This document shows positions 57,501 to 64,000 of a stretch of 64,000 nucleotides of DNA, piece by piece. The notes beneath the pieces were generated by a model. It had not been told where the DNA came from, made no database searches, and saw only the letters and a program-made list of their open reading frames with translations. Position numbers and translations under genes: made by a program. Origin of the DNA: Antedon mediterranea (Eukaryota; Echinodermata; Crinoidea; Comatulida; Antedonidae); NCBI RefSeq assembly GCF_964355755.1, contig NC_092670.1, positions 34,089,795 to 34,153,794 of the forward strand, in the 5' to 3' direction. Each line of letters opens with the position of its first letter. Within the stretch, counting starts at the first letter, position 1.

Positions 57501-60500
57501 GTACATTCACATACAAACTCTAAGGTTTGTCCAGATACTGCGGTGCAGACAGCTCCATTTTTACAAGGAGATGATGAACATGGGTTTCTTATTTCACCTG
57601 AAATAAAGGAGAGAAAATATATATTTTATGTAAGTGAAATGTATAACCTAAAACATCTTATATTCTAATTGTTGCTGAACATTTAAAAGTAAAATTACTT
57701 ACAATCACTTCCCAAATACTCTTCAGTACAACTACATGTATAAGTTGAGAAATCAATCATATTACATTCTCCACCATTTAGACACGGTTGTGATTTACAA
57801 GGATCAACAACTATATCAAAACGAAAAAAAAAAATCATATTAAAAAGTACATAAATAATTTTGTGTACAGTAAATAATATTATAAATATAGTTAAGTAAC
57901 GATGGAACAATTGAAAAAAAAAACGAAAAAACCTAGACTGAAAATATTGAAGAATGACTGTAGTTAGGTAACATGTACAAAACCACCAAAAAACCATACC
58001 TTTATCACAATATTCTCCCTCATAGTCTTCAGTACATTCACATACAAACTCTAAGGTTTGTCCAGATACTGTAGTGCAGGCAGCTCCATTTTTACAAGGA
58101 GATGATGAACATGGGTTGCTTATTTCACCTGAAATAAAGGAGAGAAAATATATAATATATAGTATGTAAGTGAAATGTATAACCTAAAACATCTTATATT
58201 CTAATTGTTGCTGAACATTTAAAAATAAAATTACTTACAATCCTTTCCCAAATACTTTTCAGTACAACTACATGTATAAGTTGAGAAATCAATCATATTA
58301 CATTCTCCACCATTCAGACACGGTTGTGATTTACAAGGATCCACAACTAAAAAGAACAATATATATTCACTATTCATATTCATTTTTTTAATAATCCACA
58401 TGAAATCAATTACATATCATGGTCAGAGGTAATTTTTAACTCTTTTTTTTAAATACACAAGTATAAAAATCTTAAAACAATTACAAAAAACCTAAACTCT
58501 AAAATTTGATATTGCAGAAAAAACAAAAACAAAATCGTTGAAAGAAAATTAGACAGCCAGAATATAAAAATATTTAAGGGGGTTATTGTGTAACTGAGTA
58601 TAAAACGGAATAGGGCTATTAAAAAATCTACTAGTTTTAAGTTTGGGTTGAGATAGTTTGTCAACATTATGTCATTTTCTACTGTGTAATTAGAGTCTAG
58701 TGGGAAGAATTGAATTAGCAGAATGATTTGTAAAGACAAGATTTTTGGCAAAAATAAGACAATGATCTGCTCTCCTTTTAGCGAGAGAATCGAGTTTGCA
58801 AATAGCTTTGGCATGATCATTGAAATCTTGTCCCATAATATTACAACAAACTCTCTTCTGGATAGATTCTAGTTTAGCACTAAGCGACTTGGTAAGACCG
58901 GATGCCAAATAGCATCGGCATACTCTATAACCGGTCTAATGTATCCAGTATAACTGGCACAAAGTTCTTCAATGGATAGCCCATCTTTTAAAGATTTTAA
59001 AACTTTTTCTATTTTCCCAAAGCCTATATTAATAATATGGCTATTTAAATCATTTTGGACACTGATTCCAAGAATTAAAGCTTCATCACATAAATTGATA
59101 TCACCAATAAAAAAGCGCTATTCAGGAATATTGCACTTAGAAAAACATGTCTGGAACAATTTATCCGATGTCATACAATATTCTGAAAAATTTCACATTA
59201 GAGATGCAAACATATCTAGGGCTATTGGCAAAGACCTGACACTGAACTAGAGATTGGGTATCTGAACTCACAATGTTTGTCTACTAAAAATACAGTACAT
59301 AACTTGTAAGGAGGTGAGTAAAGTTACTTCAACAAAACCAAAACGTACCTTCATCACAATATTCTCCCTCATAGTCTTCAGTACATTCACATACAAACTC
59401 TAAGGTTTGTCCAGATACTGCGGTGCAGACAGCTCCATTTTTACAAGGAGATGATGAACATGGGTTGCTTATTTCACCTGAAATAAAGGAGAGAAAATAT
59501 ACAATATATTATGTAAGTGAAATGTATAACATCTTATATTCTAATTGTTGTTGAACATTTAAAAGTAAAATTACTTACAATTCTTTCCCAAATACTCTTC
59601 AGTACAACTACATGAATAGGTTGAGAAATCAATCATATTACATTCTCCACCATTCAGACACGGTTGTGATTTACAAGGATCCACAACTTTAAGAAATAAA
59701 ATCATAAACCAAAATAAATTCAAAAGAGAATACAATATTTGTAAGATGTTAATTTCAACAATTTAAGTAAAACCATACCTTCATCACAATATTCTCCCTC
59801 ATATTCTTCTGTACATTCACATACAGCCTCCCAATGTGGTAGTTGACCAGGACCTGTGGTACAGGCAGCTCCATTTTTACAAGGAGTTGGTTTACATGGG
59901 TCCCTTATTTCACCTAAGATTAACAAAATGTATAGTATTTAACAGAAAGTCATGACCTAAAAAATGTTGTTTGTTAATAAGAGTACAAAATTGTTTAAAA
60001 AAATTAAATTACTTACAATCGCTTCCCAAATACTCTTCAGTACAACTACATGTATAAGTTGAGAAATCAATCATATTACATCCTCCACCATTTAGACACG
60101 GTTGTGATTTACAAGGATCAATAACTAAAATGAACAATTTATCAAACCATTCCAAATTAAAGAAAAATATCTAGGATTTGATGAAGATCTGACATGTGAA
60201 TATGAATTACATAATTGAATATCTAAACTCACAATGTTTGGCTAAAAATAATACAGAACTTGTAAGGATTCAGCTACACTATTGTTTTAACAAAACCAAA
60301 ACATACCTTCATCACAATATTCTCCCTTATAGCCTTTTGTACACTCACAAACAGCCTCGTAGCGCGATAGTTGTCCAGGGAATGTGTCGCAAGCAGCTCC
60401 ATTTTTACAAGGAGATGGTGAACATGGGTTCTCTAATTCACCTGAAGTAAAAAAAAAATAAACCAAAATGTATTCTGTGTAACCTAGCCTAAAAAAAGTT

Positions 60501-62664
60501 TGTTGATAGAGAATAAAATTGTTATTATTAAACGATCTAATTACTTACAATTGTCTCCCAAATACTCGTCAGCACATTTACATGAATAAGTTGAGAAATC
60601 AAGCATAACACATTCTCCAGCATTCATACAAGGTTGTGATTTACAAGGATCCACAACTAAAAAGTAAATAATACTAATATTTAGATAGTCAGTAGTCTAG
60701 ATTTTAGATGGCACTTCAACTTAATATTGATGAAAAGATAAATATTTTGGCACACATGGCCTTTCATATGTATAATACTTGAGTTGGAAGTTTAGATAAT
60801 CATAATCCAATGCAGATATTACCTAACAAAGTATGTCTAGACTACTACACAATTCAACAATGTTTTGTGTCTCCAGATCCTTACTACACGCTCAAAACAC
60901 AGACATAACCAATAATGACCAATGCTGTGCATATCATTATGTATGTTAAAATCATTTTTGGATAATGGATAAATATGTTTTAAGATGTGAAAAACAGTAA
61001 AGGCATTCGGCCAACAGAGACTAAGTATGCTGTAATCCAGGTAAATAAATATTCAAAAGTAAGCTAGGGTTAAAGTAAATTAAATTCAAGCAACTTAACA
61101 TATGTTATGATGAATGGCAGCATTTCACTTGTAATGACCGCCACACCACCAGTCGTCCTAATAATGTGTCTTGGATACAAAGTGAAGCAATGCCAATCAT
61201 CATAACATAAGTACCATTGCTTAGATTTTATTTTACTAATAATAATTTACACAGACCAACAGTAACTATAAGTGGAAAACTGCCTAACTTGTTCCACCTA
61301 AAATTAGTATCTATCTTGAGTGGGTTTTCTGGTCAACCAAATGGTCATAAGAAATAATGTAGATTGTTTTCTGCTTATCGTTTACCGTTTACTGCTACTG
61401 CTCGTCTATGTATATTGGCCTTTGTGACGGTGGTAATTAAACATGAATATACAAAAAAAACCCATACCTTCATCACAATAATCTCCTGTGTAAGAATCAG
61501 TACAATGACACACAGCCTCTAAAGATGATTCTTCTCCAGGGCGTGTGGTGCACCTACCAAAATGATTACATGGAGATGGCGAACATGGGTTTCTTATCTC
61601 ACCTTAAAATTGAATAAAATAAATAATCTGTCAATCAACAGGGTAATACATCAATATCAATCAATATAAAATAAAAACAAAAGTACAGATAACATTTTCC
61701 AAAAATAATACATAATAAATGAAAAAAGGGGTAACCCACTGGAAGCTTCTATATCATGTTAATATATAATTGGCTCAGGCTATATATTGTGACAGTATTG
61801 TAGTTTATAAAAATTTCAAAACTGATGAGATTTAATAAGATTCAAAGAGAACAGTTATGATATATTTTGAAAACATTAAAGATACAAATTAAGGAAAAAA
61901 ATGATTACATTTGTCACCCAAATACTCTTCAGTACAACTACATGTGTAAGTTAGAAAATCAACCATGCATTCGCCACCATTCAGACACGGTTGTGATTTG
62001 CAAGGATCCACAACTAAAAAAAAATGGTTAGTTACATTATTTTAAATCCAGTAATTGCCTAACAAAATTAAGTTTATATTACATCTAACTACAAAATCCC
62101 TAATAATGTATTGCCATCTTAATACAGTATGACTAATTAATGTACATGTACGGTACAGATCCCAATAAGCCTAGAGGGCTTCAAGCCCAAAAGAGCTTCA
62201 AGCCCAAAAAAGCTTCAAGCCCAAGAGAGCTTCAAGCCCAAGAGAGCTTCAAGCCCTAGAGAGCTTCAAGCCCAAGAGTGCTTCAAGCCCTAGAGAGCTT
62301 CAAGCCCAAAAGAGCTTCAAGCCCTAGAGAGCTTCAAGCCCAAGAGAGCTTCAAGCCCAAGAGAGCTTTAAGCCCAAGAGTGCTTCAAGCCCTGGAGAGC
62401 CCACGAGAGCTTCAAGCCCAAGAGTGCTTCAAGCCATAGAGAGCTTCAAGCCCTAGAGAGTTTTAAGCCTCAGTTTCAGCAGAACAAAATACTACTAGTA
62501 ATAATAGTAAAATTCTAAAAATAACTCACCTTCTCCACAATATTCTCCAGTGTATCCTTGCTTACATGAACATTCAAATCCTTTTGAAGAATCCGTTTCA
62601 GGGTCTTTAGCAACGCGACAGGTAGCTCCGTTCAAACAAGGGGAACTTACGCACGGATTCACAT
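42554..62664 (-). CDS. Gene 2: giant tandem-EGF protein, 47 EGF domains in window, 5' end missing (48 exons)
   Basis: Exons in transcription order: 62530-62664, 61909-62013, 61468-61602, 60549-60656, 60307-60441, 60017-60124, 59779-59913, 59579-59686, 59349-59477, 58239-58346, 58000-58128, 57703-57810, 57469-57597, 57169-57276, 56927-57055, 56635-56745, 56390-56524, 56076-56186, 55830-55964, 55624-55731, 55376-55504, 55173-55280, 54506-54619, 54259-54390, 54021-54128, 53730-53864, 53517-53624, 53088-53234, 52742-52849, 52016-52156, 51724-51831, 51495-51629, 51226-51333, 50819-50953, 50232-50339, 49434-49565, 48344-48451, 48084-48221, 47862-47969, 47220-47354, 46477-46584, 46207-46335, 46004-46111, 45250-45402, 44388-44495, 43646-43774, 42932-43075, 42554-42582. 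All are phase 1; with one carried-in base the sum closes exactly on the stop codon (about 1,920 residues). A exons ([16 protein letters not shown]..., usually 108 nt) alternate with B exons ([17 protein letters not shown]..., 129-153 nt). Each A exon ends in the T of a TGT/TGC codon, so its sixth cysteine is completed by the next exon. No other domain is visible. The product is presumably secreted or membrane-anchored, with its N terminus beyond the right edge. Confidence 0.88.
42932..44495 (-). CDS. Gene 2 exons 45-47: last three EGF domains
   Basis: The exons are 44388-44495, 43646-43774 and 42932-43075. Exon 45 reads [16 protein letters not shown] and [12 protein letters not shown]. Exon 46 reads [14 protein letters not shown] (O-fucose consensus) and [12 protein letters not shown]. 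Exon 47 has a Ser-rich lead ([13 protein letters not shown]) and [11 protein letters not shown], then the split cysteine. Confidence 0.86.
43340..43545 (+). mobile_element. tRNA-derived SINE, deuterostome-type body
   Basis: Box B is GTGGGTTCAAATCC. The body contains CCTTAGGCAAGACAATTTAC and CTCCACCCAGGTGTACAAAC, a segment I associate with SINEs of sea urchins and amphioxus (from memory, not checked). It lies in the intron before gene 2 exon 47. Confidence 0.55.
44648..45236. repeat. Internally deleted copy of the 23.2-kb repeat
   Basis: It shares AATTACTAGAAAAGGCTGGA, a GTAACTTTGTGT segment and the GTTATCCGC end with 24190-24776, in the same orientation. It lies in the intron after gene 2 exon 44. 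Confidence 0.6.
45250..46584 (-). CDS. Gene 2 exons 41-44 (A, B, A, B), diverged
   Basis: The exons are 46477-46584, 46207-46335, 46004-46111 and 45250-45402. Exon 41 starts [16 protein letters not shown]; its acceptor must be the AG four bases before the first GAT codon, because the nearer AG would shift the frame. Exon 43 starts [16 protein letters not shown]. Exon 44 is the longest B exon (153 nt; [12 protein letters not shown], ending CEDVI). Confidence 0.86.
47220..48451 (-). CDS. Gene 2 exons 37-40 (A, B, A, B)
   Basis: The exons are 48344-48451, 48084-48221, 47862-47969 and 47220-47354. Exon 37 reads [14 protein letters not shown] and [10 protein letters not shown]. Exon 38 reads [15 protein letters not shown] (O-fucose consensus) with a 138-nt loop form. 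Exon 39 reads [17 protein letters not shown]. Exon 40 reads [17 protein letters not shown]. The intron after exon 39 contains a TTAA-flanked MITE. Confidence 0.88.
47423..47729. mobile_element. TTAA-family MITE inside gene 2 intron
   Basis: Termini AGATGTATTGTCCCCC and GGGGGACAATACATCT lie between TTAA copies at 47419-47422 and 47730-47733. The paralogous intron at about 56022-56060 has the same flanks around a single TTAA. Confidence 0.85.
48536..48857. mobile_element. TTAA-family MITE inside gene 2 intron
   Basis: TTAA at 48532-48535 and 48858-48861; termini AGATATATTGTCCCCC and GGGGGACAATACATCT; 322 bp. Confidence 0.8.
48975..49145 (-). repeat. Single-unit copy of the 28-kb minisatellite element
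   Basis: On the minus strand it reads AAGCTCTGCTAATTTTTCTG, then one TTTTGTATCTCCATTGAGAT unit, then CAGTAATTTGCCTTTGGAT. These are the flanks of the 20-copy array at 28033-28975. Confidence 0.75.
49434..51333 (-). CDS. Gene 2 exons 33-36 (A, B, A, B)
   Basis: The exons are 51226-51333, 50819-50953, 50232-50339 and 49434-49565. Exon 34 ends [12 protein letters not shown] with donor GTACGT. Exon 35 reads [12 protein letters not shown] and [12 protein letters not shown]. Exon 36 reads [15 protein letters not shown] with an O-fucose consensus. Introns are longer here and hold a SINE and a MITE remnant. Confidence 0.88.
50575..50745 (-). mobile_element. tRNA-derived SINE with triplicated box-B segment
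   Basis: On the minus strand the head reads GTAGCTTGGTGGTTAAC (box A) and then GGTCCAATCC (box B). The segment CAGGGTCCAATCCTGACCTA and near copies occur three times in tandem (about 50625-50695). It lies in the intron after gene 2 exon 34. Confidence 0.65.
51075..51190. mobile_element. MITE, TA-target family (half copy)
   Basis: AAGCTCTGTCTCCACTACCA and CCCAAATATGGTAGTGATA are present; the right terminus is missing. Confidence 0.5.
51495..51629 (-). CDS. Gene 2 exon 32: B-type EGF with a GC splice donor
   Basis: It encodes [17 protein letters not shown] and [12 protein letters not shown], with phases as expected. The donor reads G/GCATGT where its paralogues have G/GTATGT, so the next intron would be GC-AG. 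GC donors are a known minor class. Without this exon the order would be A-A, and the split cysteine codon would not be restored. Confidence 0.78.
51724..53234 (-). CDS. Gene 2 exons 28-31 (B, A, B, A), long-loop B forms
   Basis: The exons are 53088-53234, 52742-52849, 52016-52156 and 51724-51831. Exon 28 is 147 nt, with [14 protein letters not shown] and a longer third loop ([13 protein letters not shown]). Exon 29 reads [12 protein letters not shown]. Exon 30 is 141 nt, with [15 protein letters not shown]. Exon 31 is a standard A copy. Confidence 0.87.
52903..53011. mobile_element. MITE, TA-target family, short copy
   Basis: AAACTCTGTCTACACTATCA at the left and TATAGTGTAGACAGAGCTT at the right; the centre is shortened. 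Confidence 0.6.
53517..54390 (-). CDS. Gene 2 exons 24-27 (B, A, B, A)
   Basis: The exons are 54259-54390, 54021-54128, 53730-53864 and 53517-53624. Exon 24 is a 132-nt intermediate B form ([10 protein letters not shown]). Exon 25 ends EEYMGSNC. Exon 27 has [14 protein letters not shown] and ends EYLGDSC. Confidence 0.88.
54506..54619 (-). CDS. Gene 2 exon 23: chimeric B/A EGF exon
   Basis: The 114-nt exon starts like a B exon ([11 protein letters not shown]) and continues like an A exon ([16 protein letters not shown], then [10 protein letters not shown]). It therefore begins with the GT that completes the cysteine codon of exon 22 and ends with the T that exon 24 completes. Phase and cysteine pattern stay intact, so one EGF replaces a B+A pair. 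The switch lies near the second cysteine, at about 54588-54595. Confidence 0.9.
54680..55040. repeat. GGATCCTGA-rich insert of unknown class
   Basis: Short motifs (CCTGATTACCCATC, GGGATTTT, GGATCCTGA) recur several times in about 350 bases. It is absent from the paralogous introns. An 80-codon frame over it shows no domain. It is probably an inserted repeat. Confidence 0.45.
55173..55731 (-). CDS. Gene 2 exons 20-22 (A, B, A)
   Basis: The exons are 55624-55731, 55376-55504 and 55173-55280. Exon 22 has the variant [12 protein letters not shown]. Its donor is GTGAGT rather than the GTAAGT usual after A exons. An unrelated 0.35-kb GGATCCTGA-rich insert separates it from the next exon. Confidence 0.88.
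55830..56745 (-). CDS. Gene 2 exons 16-19: duplicated pair with NLRDDC ending
   Basis: The exons are 56635-56745, 56390-56524, 56076-56186 and 55830-55964. Both A exons are 111 nt and end EYNLRDDC, unlike all others. Both B exons read [17 protein letters not shown] and CICAEGF, with an O-fucose consensus. Exon 18 has [10 protein letters not shown], with His for the usual Asp. The two pairs clearly descend from one duplication about 560 bases long. Confidence 0.9.
56927..58346 (-). CDS. Gene 2 exons 10-15: recently duplicated core (A, B, A, B, A, B)
   Basis: The exons are 58239-58346, 58000-58128, 57703-57810, 57469-57597, 57169-57276 and 56927-57055. The A exons start 534-536 bases apart. 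The B exons are all the 129-nt form ([20 protein letters not shown]). Exon and intron sequences are nearly identical between units, indicating recent tandem duplication or ongoing conversion. Confidence 0.9.
58361..59154 (-). pseudogene. 5'-truncated, frameshifted LINE (reverse transcriptase C-terminal part)
   Basis: Read on the minus strand, 59.1-58.9 kb gives [19 protein letters not shown]. After a one-base shift near 58903 it continues [16 protein letters not shown] and then [18 protein letters not shown], the usual end of non-LTR retrotransposon reverse transcriptases. A further shifted C-terminal piece ([17 protein letters not shown]) follows. AACAAT flanks the insert (58355-58360 and 59155-59160). 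Catalytic motifs are outside the truncated copy, so it is dead. It sits in the gene 2 intron between exons 9 and 10. Confidence 0.8.
59349..60656 (-). CDS. Gene 2 exons 4-9 (A, B, A, B, A, B)
   Basis: The exons are 60549-60656, 60307-60441, 60017-60124, 59779-59913, 59579-59686 and 59349-59477. Notable variants are [18 protein letters not shown] in exon 4, VIDPC and GGGC in exon 6, and [15 protein letters not shown] in exon 7. Exon 9 is the shorter 129-nt B form with [12 protein letters not shown]. Introns inside the block share long stretches with those around 51.3, 54.1, 56.2 and 57.3 kb. Confidence 0.88.
61468..62664 (-). CDS. Gene 2 exons 1-3 (B, A, B): most N-terminal EGF domains in the window
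   Basis: Exon 1 (62530-62664) encodes [15 protein letters not shown] with an O-fucose consensus and [12 protein letters not shown]. Exon 2 (61909-62013) is the only 105-nt A exon and reads [17 protein letters not shown], one residue short. Exon 3 (61468-61602) reads [14 protein letters not shown], so the usual NG is replaced. These exons are more diverged from the rest than the central block. Intron 1 carries a 17-18 bp minisatellite. Confidence 0.85.
62165..62470. repeat. 17-18 bp minisatellite, about 17 copies
   Basis: The unit AGAGAGCTTCAAGCCCA, with CTAG or GTGC variants, fills most of the intron between gene 2 exons 1 and 2. Confidence 0.92.
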
Positions 62665-64000
62665 CTTAAATAATATAATAAATATATATTTAAATCATAG
62701 AGTTTTTTTAGTAGAATAATTAGGTAAAACAAAAATGTATTAATGATTATCAGTAATCTCTTTTAATTATTAGGTTCAGTTCCTTCCGTTTTATAGGCTA
62801 CAAAATTTATCAGTGGCGTAACGCAAGAAGAAAAGATCCTGTTTTAGCACTCCAACGGTAGTTGTATAGGGGCTGCTCATGCTCTTGGGGCCCCTTGGTT
62901 TAGCCATTGAGTGCTTCACTGGAGCTGATGTGCGAAAGTTCAATCCCCACGGGTTATTAACTTGCATGTAAAAAAAAGTTGTACCATTTCATTATCTCTT
63001 AAAATGAAACTGGATTACTTTACCGTTTTTGAAACTCTATGACTCAGATATATATTTATTATAATATTATCACTCAATGAATATTGTTCATCTAATGTTT
63101 TGAAAAACCTCGTTGAGAGAGACGATTTAGATTATGCGAATTTGAGCTGTATCTTTCATTCATATTTTATATGCTACCTAGATCGCAGCTGCATATGTTG
63201 CAAAAATATGAATTTGTATATTTTCAAATGATTAATAAAAATATGAATAATTATACATATTTTACCATCATCATTTCATAATTATCAATCTCCTGAATGA
63301 TTAAAACAGTTCTTAATTGGTTCATGAGTGACGAGAGAACTAATATATTTGTAAAGAAGATGCAAAGATACCTAGTTATAGGAACCACTGTTTAATACTC
63401 ATTTTGAATAAAAATGAATATTTTATACAGTATTGTATAAATATTCGCTGAGAATATGCATTGAGAATGTTATGAAAATCGGTAGAGGTAAATTTGCGTT
63501 TCTGTCCTGTCTGTTATATAGCCCCATTCCAATAGTCATTGCTCATGGAGCTGCAAAAATATTAAAAAACAATCAAGCCTATTTTTCACTAGAAAAAATG
63601 CGTATCCTGTTTCCATCATCTAAATCCCTCTCTGCGACAAATTCTAGTTCCTTGAGTTTTTCGCTTTAGCAAAATTGGTCTTTTGAATTGTTTCCACATT
63701 TTGATCAGCAGACATGCGATGAACATGAAAATTTGCTCATTCTAGTGGAAGGGTAGCATGAATTTTTTCTTCGTAAAACGTTGGATTGGTGCGAACAAAT
63801 TCGCCTAGTGCAAAATCGGCTTTACACTTCAAATACTGGGACAGCTTAATGAACCCTAGGTCAAGGGATATATTGACCTCGATACAATACAAGAGTGCTA
63901 TGTCTAAACTCGCAATTGTAAACAATAAAATTTCCTTCCTCGCAAATTGAAAGTATGATTGTACAATTTTAAGAAAAATAAGTGACCTGGTTGAGACAGT
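62665..64000 (-). other. Upstream intron or flank of gene 2, no exon identified
   Basis: Exon 1 in the window has an acceptor at its 5' side, so the gene continues to the right, but I find no further EGF exon. A SINE- or hAT-like fragment (CAGTGGCGTAACG, later AAAGTTCAATCCCC) lies at about 62812-62965. Short frames at 63.4-63.9 kb on both strands have no recognised domain. One minus-strand piece, EKLKELEFVAERDLDDGN, looks protein-like but is closed by stops on both sides. Confidence 0.4.

Noticed and set aside
63433-63925. Open frames near the right edge as an upstream exon of gene 2
   Set aside because: They have no cysteine pattern, no matching splice phase and in-frame stops nearby. They may be repeat debris.

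Overview
The window is AT-rich eukaryotic DNA with long introns, GT-AG splice sites, phase-1 EGF exons, tRNA-derived SINEs, MITEs, LINE debris and many minisatellites. It contains no prokaryotic features. The palindrome TAGGCCTA recurs throughout the non-coding DNA, and one SINE resembles elements of sea urchins and amphioxus. A marine deuterostome invertebrate, probably an echinoderm, is the best guess. This is inference, not proof. | Two convergent genes fill the window. Gene 1 (+ strand, CDS 1296-38901, 22 exons by my splice model, 1,228 residues, every junction in phase) encodes a type II membrane protein. In order it has a short basic cytoplasmic tail, one membrane segment, a stalk, a SEA domain with a GSVVV self-cleavage site, a Thr-rich mucin segment, three EGF domains, a Frizzled cysteine-rich domain (CRD), two EGF, a second Frizzled CRD, six EGF and a nine-residue tail. 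Its first intron (1329-17936) is about 16.6 kb and full of repeats. Gene 2 (- strand, CDS 62664 down to 42554, open at the right edge) has 48 exons here: 47 EGF domains plus a short terminal exon, about 1,920 residues. Two exon types, called A and B here, alternate strictly. The codon for the sixth cysteine of every A domain is split across the intron. One chimeric B/A exon marks an unequal recombination. | Layout: 1-1295 upstream region; 1296-17936 first exon and giant intron (interspersed repeats, a minisatellite pair at 11.8-14.3 kb in opposite orientations, a foldback element with a 9-bp target duplication at 12.1-12.6 kb, MITEs); 17937-31245 membrane, stalk, SEA and mucin exons; 31383-38901 EGF and Frizzled exons; 38902 to about 39690 3' UTR; about 39.7-42.5 kb intergenic MITEs; 42554-62664 EGF array of gene 2; 62665-64000 upstream intron or flank of gene 2. 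| Both genes look like cell-surface or matrix-like multidomain proteins ending in an extracellular EGF plus a tiny tail. Gene 1 combines a shedding module (SEA) with two putative Wnt/lipid-binding CRDs and has no protease domain. I cannot assign either gene to a named orthologue. Gene 2's repeat structure offers natural empty-site controls for two transposon insertions.
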